From positions 372,001 to 436,000 of the forward strand of contig CAWATZ010000002.1 in assembly GCA_963784995.1 (NCBI GenBank): DNA of 64,000 nt. Direction: 5' to 3'. Source of the DNA: CAWATZ01 sp963784995. GTDB taxonomy: Bacteria; Planctomycetota; Planctomycetia; Gemmatales; Gemmataceae. The position numbers and the translations under genes are program-made. Shown here piece after piece: positions 53,501 to 62,822 of the stretch. Below the pieces are notes generated by a model. It was not told the DNA's origin. It saw nothing but the letters and a program-made list of their open reading frames with translations, and did no database searches. Within the stretch, counting starts at the first letter, position 1. Every line of letters starts with the position of its first letter.

Positions 53501-54239
53501 GCGGGTTTCTACGACCTGTGCAACGAGGGCGGCACCGGCAACCTCGGCGGCTTCCGCTCCGGCTGCACCAACAACCTGGTGGTGGCCGGCGGCGTCCTGA
53601 CCGCGCCCGATTACACCCGGACCTGCACCTGCAGCTATCAGAACCAAACTTCCCTCGCCCTGGTGCCGACGCCCGAGGCCGAGATGTGGACCTTCCAGGG
53701 CAAGACGCAAGAGGTCAAGGGCGTGGTGCGCCGGGCCGGCCTGCTGCTGGGAGCGCCCGGCAATCGCAAGGCCGACAACGGCACGCTCTGGCTGGAGTAT
53801 CCTCCGGTTGGCGGGCCATCGCCTCGGCTGACCGTGAAGGTCGAGCCGGCGGGCGTGACCTGGTTCCGCCGGCACAGTTCGCAGGTCGAAGGGGCCGGTC
53901 CGACCTGGCAGGCCGCTTCCGGAGCGAAGGGAGTGCGCAGTCTGACGCTAACCCTGGCGGGAGCGAACGACAAGCCGCGTTCGTACGTGGTGCGGCTGGT
54001 GTTCATCGAGCCCGAGAGCCGGCTGGCCGGTGAACGTGTGTTCGACGTGTCGCTGCAAGGGCAGACGGTGTATTCGGGGCTGGACGTCAGCGCGGAGGCG
54101 GGCGGCCCCAATCGGATGCTGGTCATAGGAGTTCGCGGGGGTCAAGGTCGGCCAGACGCTGACGCTGGAGCTGACGCCGATTGCGGGGTGCGCGGTGGCC
54201 GAGCCGGTGCTGTGTGGGGTCGAGGTGGTTGCGGAGTGA
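50549..54239 (+). CDS. PQQ-like beta-propeller protein with internal methyltransferase-like domain; frame break near 3' end
   Basis: About 1230 residues. An N-terminal signal/anchor (LLGLCLLFAALSLLWPV) precedes a PQQ/BamB-like propeller (residues ~55-440: 'VYLASARTDSVAAYDADTGNELWSF', 'LYFGSDDGYLYCLESDTGRLVWKV'). Residues ~465-600 look like a class I methyltransferase ('VVWGVGSGQLVEELL', 'LIVIEPSEERAQTLRQRL', 'VLTADCNTIQLP'). A second propeller ('LRAVDVYTGLLLWETKLPG', 'LFVLNRHDGRLLW') and a carbohydrate-binding-like C-terminus follow. Near 54124-54134 the frame changes: 'EFAGVKVGQTLTLELTPIAGCAVAEP...' continues in another frame to the stop at 54239. Reading on without the change would fuse it falsely to the next gene. 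Confidence 0.82.
51866..51917. repeat. In-frame palindrome inside the PQQ gene
   Basis: Arms 51866-51885 and 51898-51917 (GCCGGAAGCGTTAGCGACGG and its exact complement, 12-nt loop). The reading frame stays open and codes for 'AGSVSDGSAFPVANASG' between the first propeller and the methyltransferase-like domain. The rest of the coding sequence has no such symmetry. Confidence 0.85.
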
Positions 54240-54283
54240 CCGACCGTGCGAAGGGAAACAGGGCGAGAGGCGAGAAGAGGCAG

Positions 54284-54709
54284 ATGTGGTTCCTGGACAT
54301 CTTCAAGAAGGGCGAAGACCCTTTGCCCCGGTATGAGGATGACTTCCTCGGCCCGATGAGCTGGTCGGAAGATGACGAGGCGTGGGCCGGAGAGTATGGC
54401 GGCATCCGGTATCTCATTGCGTATGAGCGCGGTGCAACGCCAACGAGTGAAGCTTTGGCGCATGCACGAATGGTGTTGGCCGATCCCGGCGTGTTCCTGG
54501 CTGCAATTGAACGAGCAAAAGGAACTGAAGCGGTGGAGCGTCCCTGGTTCAGCGAGGAAATCGCCGGGCTTCGGATTGGGGAGGTTTACTTCTATTGCTC
54601 CAGGTCGAAGAGGTCCATCCTGATCGATTTACCGGGCGGCAAGGAAGACCGATCCTGGCGGGTGGAGTTCGGGGAGGAGGGCTGTGAGGGGATCGGGTTT
54701 GACACCTGA
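54284..54709 (+). CDS. Small soluble protein, unknown
   Basis: A 141-aa protein rich in acidic and aromatic residues ('MSWSEDDEAWAGEYGGIRYLIAYERG', 'PWFSEEIAGLRIGEVYFYC'). It begins 44 bp after the real end of the PQQ gene, with an AGAAGAGG ribosome site. Composition and size resemble DUF-type immunity or DUF2262-like proteins but no family is identified. Confidence 0.65.
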   Translation: MWFLDIFKKGEDPLPRYEDDFLGPMSWSEDDEAWAGEYGGIRYLIAYERGATPTSEALAHARMVLADPGVFLAAIERAKGTEAVERPWFSEEIAGLRIGEVYFYCSRSKRSILIDLPGGKEDRSWRVEFGEEGCEGIGFDT

Positions 54710-54759
54710 TCCATTGAACCCGACTGGGCAGACGAGCGATTGTGGGGGAAAGAGCGGCA

Positions 54760-55384
54760 TTACACGGTCCAGCGCTCCGGCTTGTCGTCCGTTCGCCGGA
54801 CCTGGGTCCGGGGCTTTCCTTTGCTGACGCTGCGGCGAAACGCCAGCGGGAACACGGTGCTTACCAGCCATTCCTTCCCTTCCAGGGGAGCAGGCTTGAC
54901 GAGGATCAACTCTTCCGCTTCCAGTCGCAGCAGACGCAGGGTCCGTTTGTCGCGGTGGATGATGAGCAGTTCGCGGACGCCGATCTTGGAGTAGAAAGGC
55001 ACCTTCTCCTCGGTGTCGTCGCCGGGGCTCTCGACCTCGACGAGGAAATCCGGGCCGTCCCTGAATGTGGGTGCTGTGGCGGATCGCCTGGCTGGTGTTG
55101 AGGAGAACGACCAGGTCGGGAACGCGATAGTTCGACTTCCAGTCCGAACCGCGATCGCTGACGTTCGCTCCCGGGTAGACTTTCCCCCATCCTGGGCGTT
55201 TCACCACCTCGTCAAAGATCGTGTCCAGATCGTGAACCAGTTCCTGATGCTCCAGGCTCGGCATCGATGGCATGACGTACGTTCCCTCCCAGACCTCGTC
55301 GTAAAGATCCAGGCCCTTCCGCTTGCGCTCCTGGATCAGCTGATCGACCAGCCCGGAATCCCGAATCAGCAGTCGCGTCGCCAT
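54760..55384 (-). CDS. Uma2-family (DUF820) nuclease-like protein, frame broken once
   Basis: About 208 residues. The N-terminal frame contains 'KGLDLYDEVWEGTYVMPSMPSLEHQELVHDLDTIFDEVV' and 'NYRVPDLVVL', the PD of the PD-(D/E)xK fold. After a frame change near 55055-55080 it continues 'DGPDFLVEVESPGDDTEEKVPFYSKIGVRELLIIH', which supplies the E-V-E and K residues. Uma2 proteins are abundant in Cyanobacteria and Planctomycetes with poorly known function. One extra or two missing bases explain the break. Confidence 0.8.
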
Positions 55385-55471
55385 CGGTCACATTGCTCCA
55401 TCACCAGATCGTGCGGGAGAAGTTCACCTTCTGTACCAGTCCCTTGTGGCCCGGGTAAGACGGTCACAGGA

Positions 55472-56392
55472 TCATGGTTTACCCGGTGCAGGAGGCGCGA
55501 TTGCCGTCCGGAAAGCCTCCAGGGACGGCGCATCCAGGGCAGCATCAAACCAGCGTCGGAGCAGCCCCAGATCCGTTGTCTGCTGAATCACTTGCTCCAA
55601 GTCCCCAGCCCCTTCCGGGGCGAGCCGCTTCCGCAACACTTTCAGCAAGTCGGTGCGGCTCTCTTCAGCCCGCGCCTTGTCCCTCCACTCACGAACGATG
55701 CTAATCTCTTCCACGTGAAAACCCTCCAGAGCCTGTTTCCAGATCGTCTCAAGTCCCTTCCAGGCCGCGAACACCATCGCCAACCCTGCATAGTCGAAGC
55801 GGCGCTGCTCATTCGTTTCCTGGTTGGCCAGACGCACCCATTCTTGCACCACCGTTGCATCGCCGCCGCCGGCCATCAGCGGCACCCACACGAGGATACT
55901 TCGACCCAGCTCCTTGCGACCGATCCGCTCCAGGGTCGCCAGCGCTTGCTGGTCAGCCAGACTGATGGCTCGGATTCTGTCATTGTGGCCGACGTCGGTG
56001 CCTGGCAACCGTGCTTCCAAGGTGAGATCATTCCGGTGTCCACTGAGGAAAAAGACCACGGCGGCGACGAGGTATCGATCCCTCCGTCGTGGACCGTGCC
56101 GCAGTTTCCGCAACAAGCGAGCGCGATACTCCAGGACACGAGCCAGGATCGAGGCTCGGGGCCGCGCCTCCGCCTCGACAACCAGCGCCCAAGGCGGCGC
56201 TTGACCGGAACGGCTGACCAGTTCGGCCACGGTGTCGCAACGGCGGTTGGGCTCACCGGGAAAGGCAATTGTTTCCGTGTCCAGCCAGCGCCCGAAAGCC
56301 AGATCGGCATCAAGATCAGCCAGCACCCAGGCCATCACCTCGGACGGCTGGATTTTCAGGGCATAGCGTGCCGTCTGGTCCAGGTCTGCCAT
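55472..56392 (-). CDS. Rpn/DUF4351-like transposase-endonuclease family protein
   Basis: A 306-aa protein with a GAGGAGG ribosome site. The N-terminal 200 residues resemble the PD-(D/E)xK-type Rpn/YhgA family: 'FGRWLDTETIAFPGEPNRRCDTVAELV' (Asp of the core), 'PWALVVEAEARPRASILARVLEYRARLLRKL' (E-A-E replacing E-x-K), then 'DRYLVAAVVFFLSG'. The C-terminal 100 residues are helical and include 'TDLLKVLRKRLAP...IQQTTDLGLLRRWFDAALDA', typical of that family. Lys of the motif is replaced, so activity is uncertain. Confidence 0.65.
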   Translation of the reverse strand: MADLDQTARYALKIQPSEVMAWVLADLDADLAFGRWLDTETIAFPGEPNRRCDTVAELVSRSGQAPPWALVVEAEARPRASILARVLEYRARLLRKLRHGPRRRDRYLVAAVVFFLSGHRNDLTLEARLPGTDVGHNDRIRAISLADQQALATLERIGRKELGRSILVWVPLMAGGGDATVVQEWVRLANQETNEQRRFDYAGLAMVFAAWKGLETIWKQALEGFHVEEISIVREWRDKARAEESRTDLLKVLRKRLAPEGAGDLEQVIQQTTDLGLLRRWFDAALDAPSLEAFRTAIAPPAPGKP

Positions 56393-56510
56393 CCATCCTC
56401 CTCGACCATTCAACAGGCGGGCAACTTGTTGCTGACAACTCGCGCAGTCTATCAAAGTGGCAGGAAAAACAACAAGCGGAGCTGCGGAGCAGAACGCGGC
56501 TGCCCGGGTC

Positions 56511-58620
56511 TCACCGAAGCGCCCCTCCTCCGCTGTCCGTCAGCGCCTTCCGGGCGGCCTCCACGCCAACCAGCGGGGCCTGGCAGGCGAAGTTCTGACA
56601 CACGTAAGTCGTCACGTCCCCCAAAGCCGTCTTGCCTTCCAGCAAGGGCAACGCCGGTCCACTCGACCCAGTTGCCGGCTGAAACGCCACCACGGTCCGC
56701 GGCCGGAAGCCGCCGCGAACCAGTCGCAGCACCTCCCGCGTCGCCGCCTCGTCCCGGTTGCCGACGATGACTACCTCCTGGGTCGGTCCCAGGTGGAAGT
56801 CCAGGGCGATCAGCATCTGGGCGGCAGCCATGCGGGTGTGCTTCCAGCAGACCGCGATACAGCCGCAGCGTTCGCTCGGCCCGGTCGAGCAAGTCGGGCC
56901 GGCCGGTGAAGTGGTGCAGCCGCAGCAGGGCGGTCACGGCCATCGAATTGCCCGAGGGGATGGCGTTGTCCTGCGGGTCCTTGTTGCGGGCGATCAGTGC
57001 CTCATGGTCCTTGCCGGTGAAGAAAAAGCCGCCCTCGCTGTCGTCCCAGAACTGCTCGAGCATGACGTCGGCCAGGGTCTGCGCCGACTCCAGCCAGCGC
57101 GGCTGGAAGTCCGCCTCGTAGAGTGACACCAGGGCGTCAATCAGAAACGCATAATCCTCGAGGTAGGCGTTGTACTTCGCTTCGCTTCCCTGGCTCCAGG
57201 TGCGAAGCAGCCGGCCGTCGGCGGAGCGCATCCGGGTGAGGAGGAAGTCCGCGGCCCGGCCGGCGTCCCCGGCCAGGTCCGGGCGGTCCAGCACCGCCGA
57301 CGCCTGGGCCACCGCTCCGATCATCAGGGCGTTCCAGGAAGTCAGCACCTTCTCGTCCCGGCCGGGCCAGACACGCTTGCTGCGCACCTCGTAGAGCTTG
57401 CGCCGGCAGCGGTCCAGCTGCTGCCGCAGTTCCGTCTCGGAGCAGTTGAGCAGCCGGGCTGACTGGGCGAAGGTCTTGCGACGGTGCAGGATGTTCTGGC
57501 CATGCTCCCAGTTGCCGTCCGGCTCGACTCCGTAGACGGCACAGAAGCGTTCGCCGTCCTCTCGACCGAGCAGGTCGAGGATCTCCTTTTCGGTCCAGAC
57601 GTAGAACTTGCCTTCCTCGCCCTCGCTATCGGCGTCGAGCGTGCTGAAGAACGGACCTTCCGGGCTAGTCATTTCGCGCTTCAGCCAGCCCAGCGTTTCC
57701 TCGGCGATTTCACGGAAGAAGGGATTGCCGGTCGCCTGATGTGCCTCCAGGTAAGCGCTCAGGAGCAGGGCATTGTCGTAGAGCATCTTCTCGAAGTGAG
57801 GCACCAGCCAGCGCGCGTCGGTGCTGTAGCGGGCAAAGCCACCGCCGAGATGGTCGTAGATGCCGCCCATCGCCATTCGCTCCAGGGTGAAGGAGGCCAC
57901 GTGCAGGGCCTGCTCGTCGCCCAGGCGCTGCCAGGCTCGCAGCAGCAGCCGGACGTCCATGGGATGCGGGAACTTGGGCGCCTGGCCGAAGCCGCCCTCG
58001 CGCGGATCAAAGACCTCGTTCAGCCGGCGGACCGCCCCCTCAATCAGGCGCACGCCGGGCGCCTCGCTGTCCTGACCTTCGTTGCTCAACCCGATGGAAC
58101 TGGCGGCGCGGACAAACTCCGTCATGTCCTCGGCGACCTCGCCGATCTCCTGGCGGCGGGTCTTCCACGCCTCCGCGAGGTGCAGCAGCAGCCGGCGGAA
58201 GCCGGGCCGGCCATAGCGGTCGTCGGGGGGATAGTAAGTGCCGCCGTAGAAGGGCCGCAGGTCGGGCGTCAGGAACACCGACATGGGCCAGCCGCCCTGG
58301 CCGTGGTTCATCCGCTGCACGGCCAGCATGTAGATCTGATCCAGGTCGGGCCTCTCCTCGCGATCGACCTTGATGGAGACGAAGTTCTCGTTGAGGACCT
58401 GGGCGACAGCCCCATTCTCGAAACTTTCGTGCTCCATCACGTGGCACCAGTGGCAGGCGGAATAGCCGATGCTGAGGAAGATCGGCCGATCGAGTTTGCG
58501 TGCCTGCTCCAGGGCCTCGGAGCCCCAGGGATACCAGTCGACCGGATTGTGGGCGTGCTGGCGGAGATACGGGCTCGTTTCGTGGAGCAAGCGGTTACTG
58601 GGTCGAGTGGAAGCGGTCAT
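56511..58620 (-). CDS. DUF255 thioredoxin-domain protein (YyaL/SPATA20-like), frame broken once
   Basis: About 703 residues. The start 'NRLLHETSPYLRQHAHNPVDWYPWG' and 'YSACHWCHVMEHESFE' (C-x-x-C thioredoxin site) are diagnostic; 'LGGGFARYSTDARWLVPHFEKMLYDNA' and 'NSMAVTALLRL' follow from the (alpha/alpha) barrel. Near 56832-56842 the frame changes and 'MAAAQMLIALDFHLGPTQEVVIVG' to 'VTTYVCQNFACQAP' complete the normal C-terminus. Function in bacteria unclear; related to N-acylglucosamine 2-epimerase folds. One extra or two missing bases explain the break. Confidence 0.85.
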
Positions 58621-58693
58621 GGTCTGGCTCCGGAATCGCGGGCGGCAAGGAGATCCGCAACGGGTATGCTCTCATCATACGGATCGGGCGATG

Positions 58694-58721
58694 GGCCAGA
58701 CTTGCTCGCGCAAGTCTGGCC
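58694..58721. repeat. Short perfect palindrome
   Basis: GGCCAGACTTGCTCGCGCAAGTCTGGCC, arms of 12 bp around TCGC-type loop, in the 305-bp divergent gap between the DUF255 gene and the kinase. No gene is visible in the gap. Confidence 0.6.
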
Positions 58722-58925
58722 GGTCCGGGCGTTTGACAGGAGAGGGAATCTCGTGCCATAGTTCAGAGACAGGATTTCGGTGAACGATCGCCTTGCTGGC
58801 TCGTCTAACAGTTAGCGGACGGACCTTCCCTCCCCTGCAAGAGGTCTGTCCACCGGCTGTTATCTCCTACCCCTGGTCGCTTCCCGCCCGGAACCGGAAG
58901 AGGCCCCGCTAACCAGGCAGTCGTC

Positions 58926-60276
58926 ATGGCGATGACGCAATCCATTGATCGGCAAACGTTTCTGGCCAACGTGCGCCAGAGCGGTCTGCTCACCGAGGCC
59001 GAGCTGGCTCAGGTCAGCGGGCAGTTGCCGGACACCAACCGGGGCCGGCTGATCGCCCGGTTCCTGGTGGAAAAGGGCCTGCTGACCCGCTTCCAGGCCG
59101 AACGGCTGCTGGCGGGGCAGACCGCGGGTTTTGTCCTGGGGCAGTATCGCATCCTCGACCACCTGGGACGCGGCGGCATGGGCCGGGTCTACAAGGCCGA
59201 GCATCGCACCCTGAAACGCCTGGTGGCCCTCAAGGTGCTGGCTCCCGAATTGCTGCAAACCGAACGAGCCCAGTCGCTGTTTCTGCGGGAAATGCAGGTG
59301 GCGGCCCGGCTGTCCCATCCCAACGTGGTCACCGCTCTGGACGCCAACGAGATCGACGGCCGGTATTTCCTGGTGCTGGAGTTCGTGGACGGTCCCAACC
59401 TGGACCAGCTGGTCCGCCAGCACGGCCCGCTTTCGGTCGGCCTGGCTTGCGATTACGTCTCCCAGGCGGCCTGCGGCTTGCAGTGCGCTCACCAGATGGG
59501 CATGGTCCACCGGGACATCAAGCCGGCCAACCTGCTGGTCCAGCCCCGGGACGGCTTGCCTGGCCTGGTCAAGATCAGCGACTTTGGCCTGGCCCGGCTG
59601 CACGATCCCAACGGCGCTACCTCCCAGGGCCCCGGCGTCGGCACCATCCTGATCCGAGAAAACACAGTGATGGGCACGCCCGATTACCTGTCGCCCGAAC
59701 AGGCTCGCAACCTCCACAACACCGACATTCGCTCCGACGTCTACAGCCTGGGCTGCACCCTGTTCTATCTGCTGACCGGCCAGGTGCCCTTCCCGGGCGG
59801 CACGGCCCTGGAAAAGCTGCTCCGCCAGGGCACAGAGCAGCCCGCACCGTTCAGCCGGTTCCGCTCCGACGTTCCCGAGCAGGTGCAGGAGATCCTGAAT
59901 CGCATGATGGCCAAGCGGCCGGCCGACCGTTTCCAGGACCCGGCCGAGGTGGCCGCGGCCCTGGAGCCGTTCACGGTCAGCGGACCGATTTCCTGGGCCC
60001 CGCCACCGCCTCCTCCGCTGCCGCCGGACACCGATCCGCCGGCGGCCAGCGAGCAGGAATCGGCGGAGGACCTGTCGGCGCTGGTCAATACCATCCCGAA
60101 CAGCGCCGCTCTCACCCCGATTCCCAGCCCCAGGACCATTTCCAGACGCGGCCGGGCTGCCGGTTCCGGCAACCGCGGTTGGTCGCAGCGTGCTGCGCTG
60201 GATCTGCGTTGGGGGAGCGGTCGCGCTGGGGCTGGCGGCGGGAGTGGCCGCGCTGCTTCTGCTGCGGAGTTTGTAG
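58926..60276 (+). CDS. Ser/Thr protein kinase with C-terminal membrane helix, frame broken once
   Basis: About 450 residues. A 70-residue N-terminal helical region ('FLANVRQSGLLTEAELAQV') is typical of planctomycete kinases. The kinase has 'LGRGGMGRVYKAEH', Lys in 'VALKVLAPE', 'HRDIKPANLLV', 'SDFGLARL' and 'GTPDYLSPEQ'. After residue ~370 comes a Pro-rich linker. Near 60085-60115 the frame changes; in the new frame the linker ends in a membrane helix ('RWICVGGAVALGLAAGVAALLLL') and a stop at 60276. The unchanged frame would run on into the palindrome at 60338 and is not plausible. The kinase faces the cytoplasm. Confidence 0.85.
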
Positions 60277-60337
60277 GGGAGCAAGAGAACCCAAACATTT
60301 CTTGCGGCTCAGAAAACAAACGTCCGTCATCGCTGGT

Positions 60338-60443
60338 CCCCAGGGCGATGCCCTGGGCTATCGTGTTGCGCCCCTTCGGGGCGGAAAACCTTGTCTTTCG
60401 CCCCGAAGGGGCGCAACACGATAGCCCAGGGCATCGCCCTGGG
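60338..60443. repeat. 106-bp near-perfect palindrome
   Basis: Arms 60338-60381 and 60400-60443 are 44-bp exact or nearly exact complements with nested smaller palindromes (CAGGGCGATGCCCTG, CGCCCCTTCGGGGCG). It separates the kinase gene from the convergent DUF3618-like gene. Confidence 0.88.
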
Positions 60444-60502
60444 TGGGAAGGTGGCAGGGGCGTCGGCCTTTTTCTTCCTGAACCGCAATAACAATCCTGG
60501 GG

Positions 60503-61219
60503 TCAGGAAGATGCGGCCCGCTGGCTGGTGGAGCTGCCGCCCTGGGAATCCCCTTCCGACAGCACGTGCCCCGAAAGCGGGTGCCCACCGAACTTGGTCG
60601 TGAGATCGTCGATCACCTCCGCCACAGCGGGCCGGAACGGCTCCGGTGCAACCTCCTTCACCAGATCGCGCACAATCCCGCCTACCGCACTGATCGCCAG
60701 ACCCTTGAGCTTGTCGATTTCCGAACCGAACGTGCCCAGGATCTGGTGGAACCAGCTGGGCTGCTCGGGCTCGGCGGGTTGGTACGCCTCGCTCGGCAGG
60801 GAAAAGTAAGCAACGGGCGGAGCGCTTTCGGGGAGCGGCTCCTCGAATGGCCCGGGGGCCTCGAAACCCGGCTGCCGCCCGGGAGGCGGACCAAAGAACA
60901 GGCCGCCCAGGAACCCCACGGCCATCGAGCCGCCAACCATGGCCCAGGGGTGGCGTTCCACCTGCAAGCGAAGGTTCAAGGCCTCCGAGACCGTTTCCAC
61001 CGTCGATTCCACGGTGTCCTTGACCGTTTCCACGGTGGACTCCACCTTGTCCTTGACCGTAGTGACGGTCTCGGCCACGGCGGAGGTGGCCTCGGCGACG
61101 GTGTCCGTGACCTTCTTCTCCAGCACTTCCAGTTTCTGGGTCAGCGCGGAGCGGGTTTGCTCCATCTGCTTGCGGATCGTTTCCGGATCGGGAGTATCTA
61201 CTTGCTGTTGGTCAGCCAT
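60503..61219 (-). CDS. DUF3618-like envelope protein with coiled coil
   Basis: A 238-aa protein. Residues 9-35 ('DPETIRKQMEQTRSALTQKLEVLEKKV') match DUF3618. A long amphipathic repeat of 'TVKDKVESTVETVKDTVESTVETVSEAL' follows (11-residue spacing), then one membrane helix 'HPWAMVGGSMAVGFLGGLFFG' with the HPW-x-x-VG signature shared with YqjD/ElaB proteins, and a Pro-rich tail. It overlaps the preceding holin-like gene by 22 bp. Third gene of a yqjDE-like operon; role likely in membrane stress or ribosome tethering, by analogy. Confidence 0.8.
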   Translation of the reverse strand: MADQQQVDTPDPETIRKQMEQTRSALTQKLEVLEKKVTDTVAEATSAVAETVTTVKDKVESTVETVKDTVESTVETVSEALNLRLQVERHPWAMVGGSMAVGFLGGLFFGPPPGRQPGFEAPGPFEEPLPESAPPVAYFSLPSEAYQPAEPEQPSWFHQILGTFGSEIDKLKGLAISAVGGIVRDLVKEVAPEPFRPAVAEVIDDLTTKFGGHPLSGHVLSEGDSQGGSSTSQRAASS

Positions 61220-61635
61220 TTCACGTTCTCCTTGAGGGCTTCCGCGGATTGCTCCGGGAGGGGGGTAACGGTTTGGAGCTTGTGAATCCCGGCTGCCAGG
61301 CAGCCGCCCCCCAAGGCCAGGAAGAGGGCCCCGATGATGGCGAAGCAACCCCAGAGGGGGACCTGGGCCGGGTCGGCCGCGCTGGCGGGCGTTGTCCCCC
61401 AGTGCAGCAGGAAGACCAGCGTCAAACTGAGCAGCAGGCCGCCAATCGCCAGCAGCCCCCCGCCGACGGTCAGGGGCACCAGGGCCTCCTTGATCCGGTT
61501 CCAGTCGGTGCGGACCTCGGCCCGCGCCATGTCCATCTGCTGGGTCAGCAGTTTCTGAAAATCATCGATAATCCCCGCCACCAGGCCGGTCACGCTCTGC
61601 TGCTCGGCCGGGGGATGCTGCAAATCGACAGCCAT
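61198..61635 (-). CDS. Phage-holin-III-like/YqjE family membrane protein
   Basis: A 145-aa protein with 'SVTGLVAGIIDDFQKLLTQQMDMARAEVRTDW', the conserved amphipathic helix of the DUF1469/holin-X family, and two membrane helices (LTVGGGLLAIGGLLLSLTLVFLLHW, LWGCFAIIGALFLALGGGCLAAGI). Despite the name, chromosomal members such as YqjE are not lysis proteins. Its ribosome site (GGAGGTAAG) overlaps the stop of the upstream gene, 3 bp away. Confidence 0.85.
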   Translation of the reverse strand: MAVDLQHPPAEQQSVTGLVAGIIDDFQKLLTQQMDMARAEVRTDWNRIKEALVPLTVGGGLLAIGGLLLSLTLVFLLHWGTTPASAADPAQVPLWGCFAIIGALFLALGGGCLAAGIHKLQTVTPLPEQSAEALKENVKWLTNSK

Positions 61636-61638
61636 GAC

Positions 61639-62046
61639 TTACCTCCGCGTCTGTGCCAGAAGAAACCCGAAGCCGATCGCCACGCACACGGCCGACCAGG
61701 GATTGTGGCGAACCAGTTGATTGAGTTCCTCCGTCAGGCCGCTGATGCCTTCCTTCTCCAGCAGCTGCCCGGCGCGTTCCAGAACGTCCGCCACCCCCTC
61801 GGCCATCCGGCCCAGGGTGTCCTGCTCCGGGGCGACCCCGCGGAGGTTGCCGGCCAGCGATTGCATGGTGCCGCCCAGGGCGGCAGCGAGTTCGTCGGCT
61901 TTGTGACTGGCGCTGCTCAGGATGTCGCTGGCCGAGTGCCAGGCGGTATCCGCGGTTTCCCCAGCGGCGGCCGAGAGCCGGTTGATCGGTTTGTCCGAGG
62001 AGTACCTTGGTTTCTCCTGGGGGTTGCCATTACGACGTTGCGGCAT
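61639..62046 (-). CDS. YqjD/ElaB-like C-terminally anchored protein
   Basis: A 135-aa protein: a polar, helix-forming body ('ASHKADELAAALGGTMQSLAGNLRG', 'GLTEELNQLVRHNPWSAV') and a C-terminal membrane helix 'AVCVAIGFGFLLAQTRR'. The 'HNPW-x-A' element before the helix is typical of ElaB/YqjD/DUF883 proteins. First gene of the three-gene operon with 61198-61635 and 60503-61219. Confidence 0.8.
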   Translation of the reverse strand: MPQRRNGNPQEKPRYSSDKPINRLSAAAGETADTAWHSASDILSSASHKADELAAALGGTMQSLAGNLRGVAPEQDTLGRMAEGVADVLERAGQLLEKEGISGLTEELNQLVRHNPWSAVCVAIGFGFLLAQTRR

Positions 62047-62191
62047 GGTTGGGTTCCTTTCTCACGGGAAAAGGAAGGGCGACTGGTCCATCTGAGTCCG
62101 GCCGGGAAACGCATTAACGTGTGTCCGGGGTCGGATTTAGGTCCTCCATTTGGCAACCCAGTGCAACTGGAGTGCCAATCCCACTTGTCCA

Positions 62192-62316
62192 ACCCCTGCC
62201 GGCTTGCCCGGCAGGTGAAGCAGGTCACCAGCTAGAATCGAGAGAGACAAACGTTTTTTTGCCTTCTCTTCTAGCTGGTGACCTCCTTCACCTGCCGGGC
62301 AAGCCGGCAAGGGTCG
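62192..62316. repeat. Long palindromic element, copy B
   Basis: Same outer arms as copy A at 24664-24791 (ACCCCTGCCGGCTTGCCCGG... and complement), same spacing and a T7 run in the core; inner sequence has diverged. It sits in the 776-bp gap (62047-62822), which also contains the hairpin at 62460-62487 and no gene that I can support. Confidence 0.8.
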
Positions 62317-62459
62317 AAGGCCTCTTGGTTGCTCCTGAACAGGCAACCGCTCCTGGCTGGGCTCATTGCTCCACCTGTCCCTTGCTCGACGTCTGCCAGC
62401 AGGTAGGCGTCACGTCGCATCGCTGAGGGCCAGGGCACCAAACTGCCTCTCCTCTCCCT

Positions 62460-62487
62460 AGCGCTGCGAAGCCGCCTTCGCAGCGCT
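62460..62487. terminator. Stem-loop in long intergenic gap
   Basis: AGCGCTGCGAA pairs with TTCGCAGCGCT around GCCGCC; no U-tract. Could be a terminator or a short palindromic repeat. Confidence 0.35.
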
Positions 62488-62822
62488 GAGAACGGCAATT
62501 CCTGACCGTTCCACGCCGCGCTGCAACCAGAACAACGGATCGAGCCAGAAAGAAGCGGCAGCACCGCGCATCTCTTGCAGTTCCAGCACGTTAGCTTGCA
62601 GCGCCCGGTCCGGCTCACGCCCTGGCACAGTGCTTGCTTACAGAAGAGCGCCAGGACAATCCGGCGGAGAAGCGGGAGTTGATTCGTTCGCAGCGGAAGC
62701 GGCAAAGACCCCAGTCCTGCTGGCTGGGGTCGATCCGTGCGGCCTGACTTGATTCGGCGATTCCATCCGGGGACGTGACCCGGGTGCAAGTACCGTCTCT
62801 CTGGCAGCTAAAGGGGGTTCCC

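Noticed and set aside
50549..54709. Single 1386-codon gene
   Set aside because: The last 190 codons include an out-of-frame stretch; the proper C-terminus ends at 54239 in another frame and a separate gene starts at 54284.
60277..60491. Extension of the second kinase through the palindrome
   Set aside because: The expected C-terminal membrane helix and stop are found in the shifted frame at 60276.
61198..61635. Prophage lysis module
   Set aside because: The holin-like family name suggests phage, but the neighbours are YqjD/ElaB- and DUF3618-like chromosomal genes and no phage gene is near.
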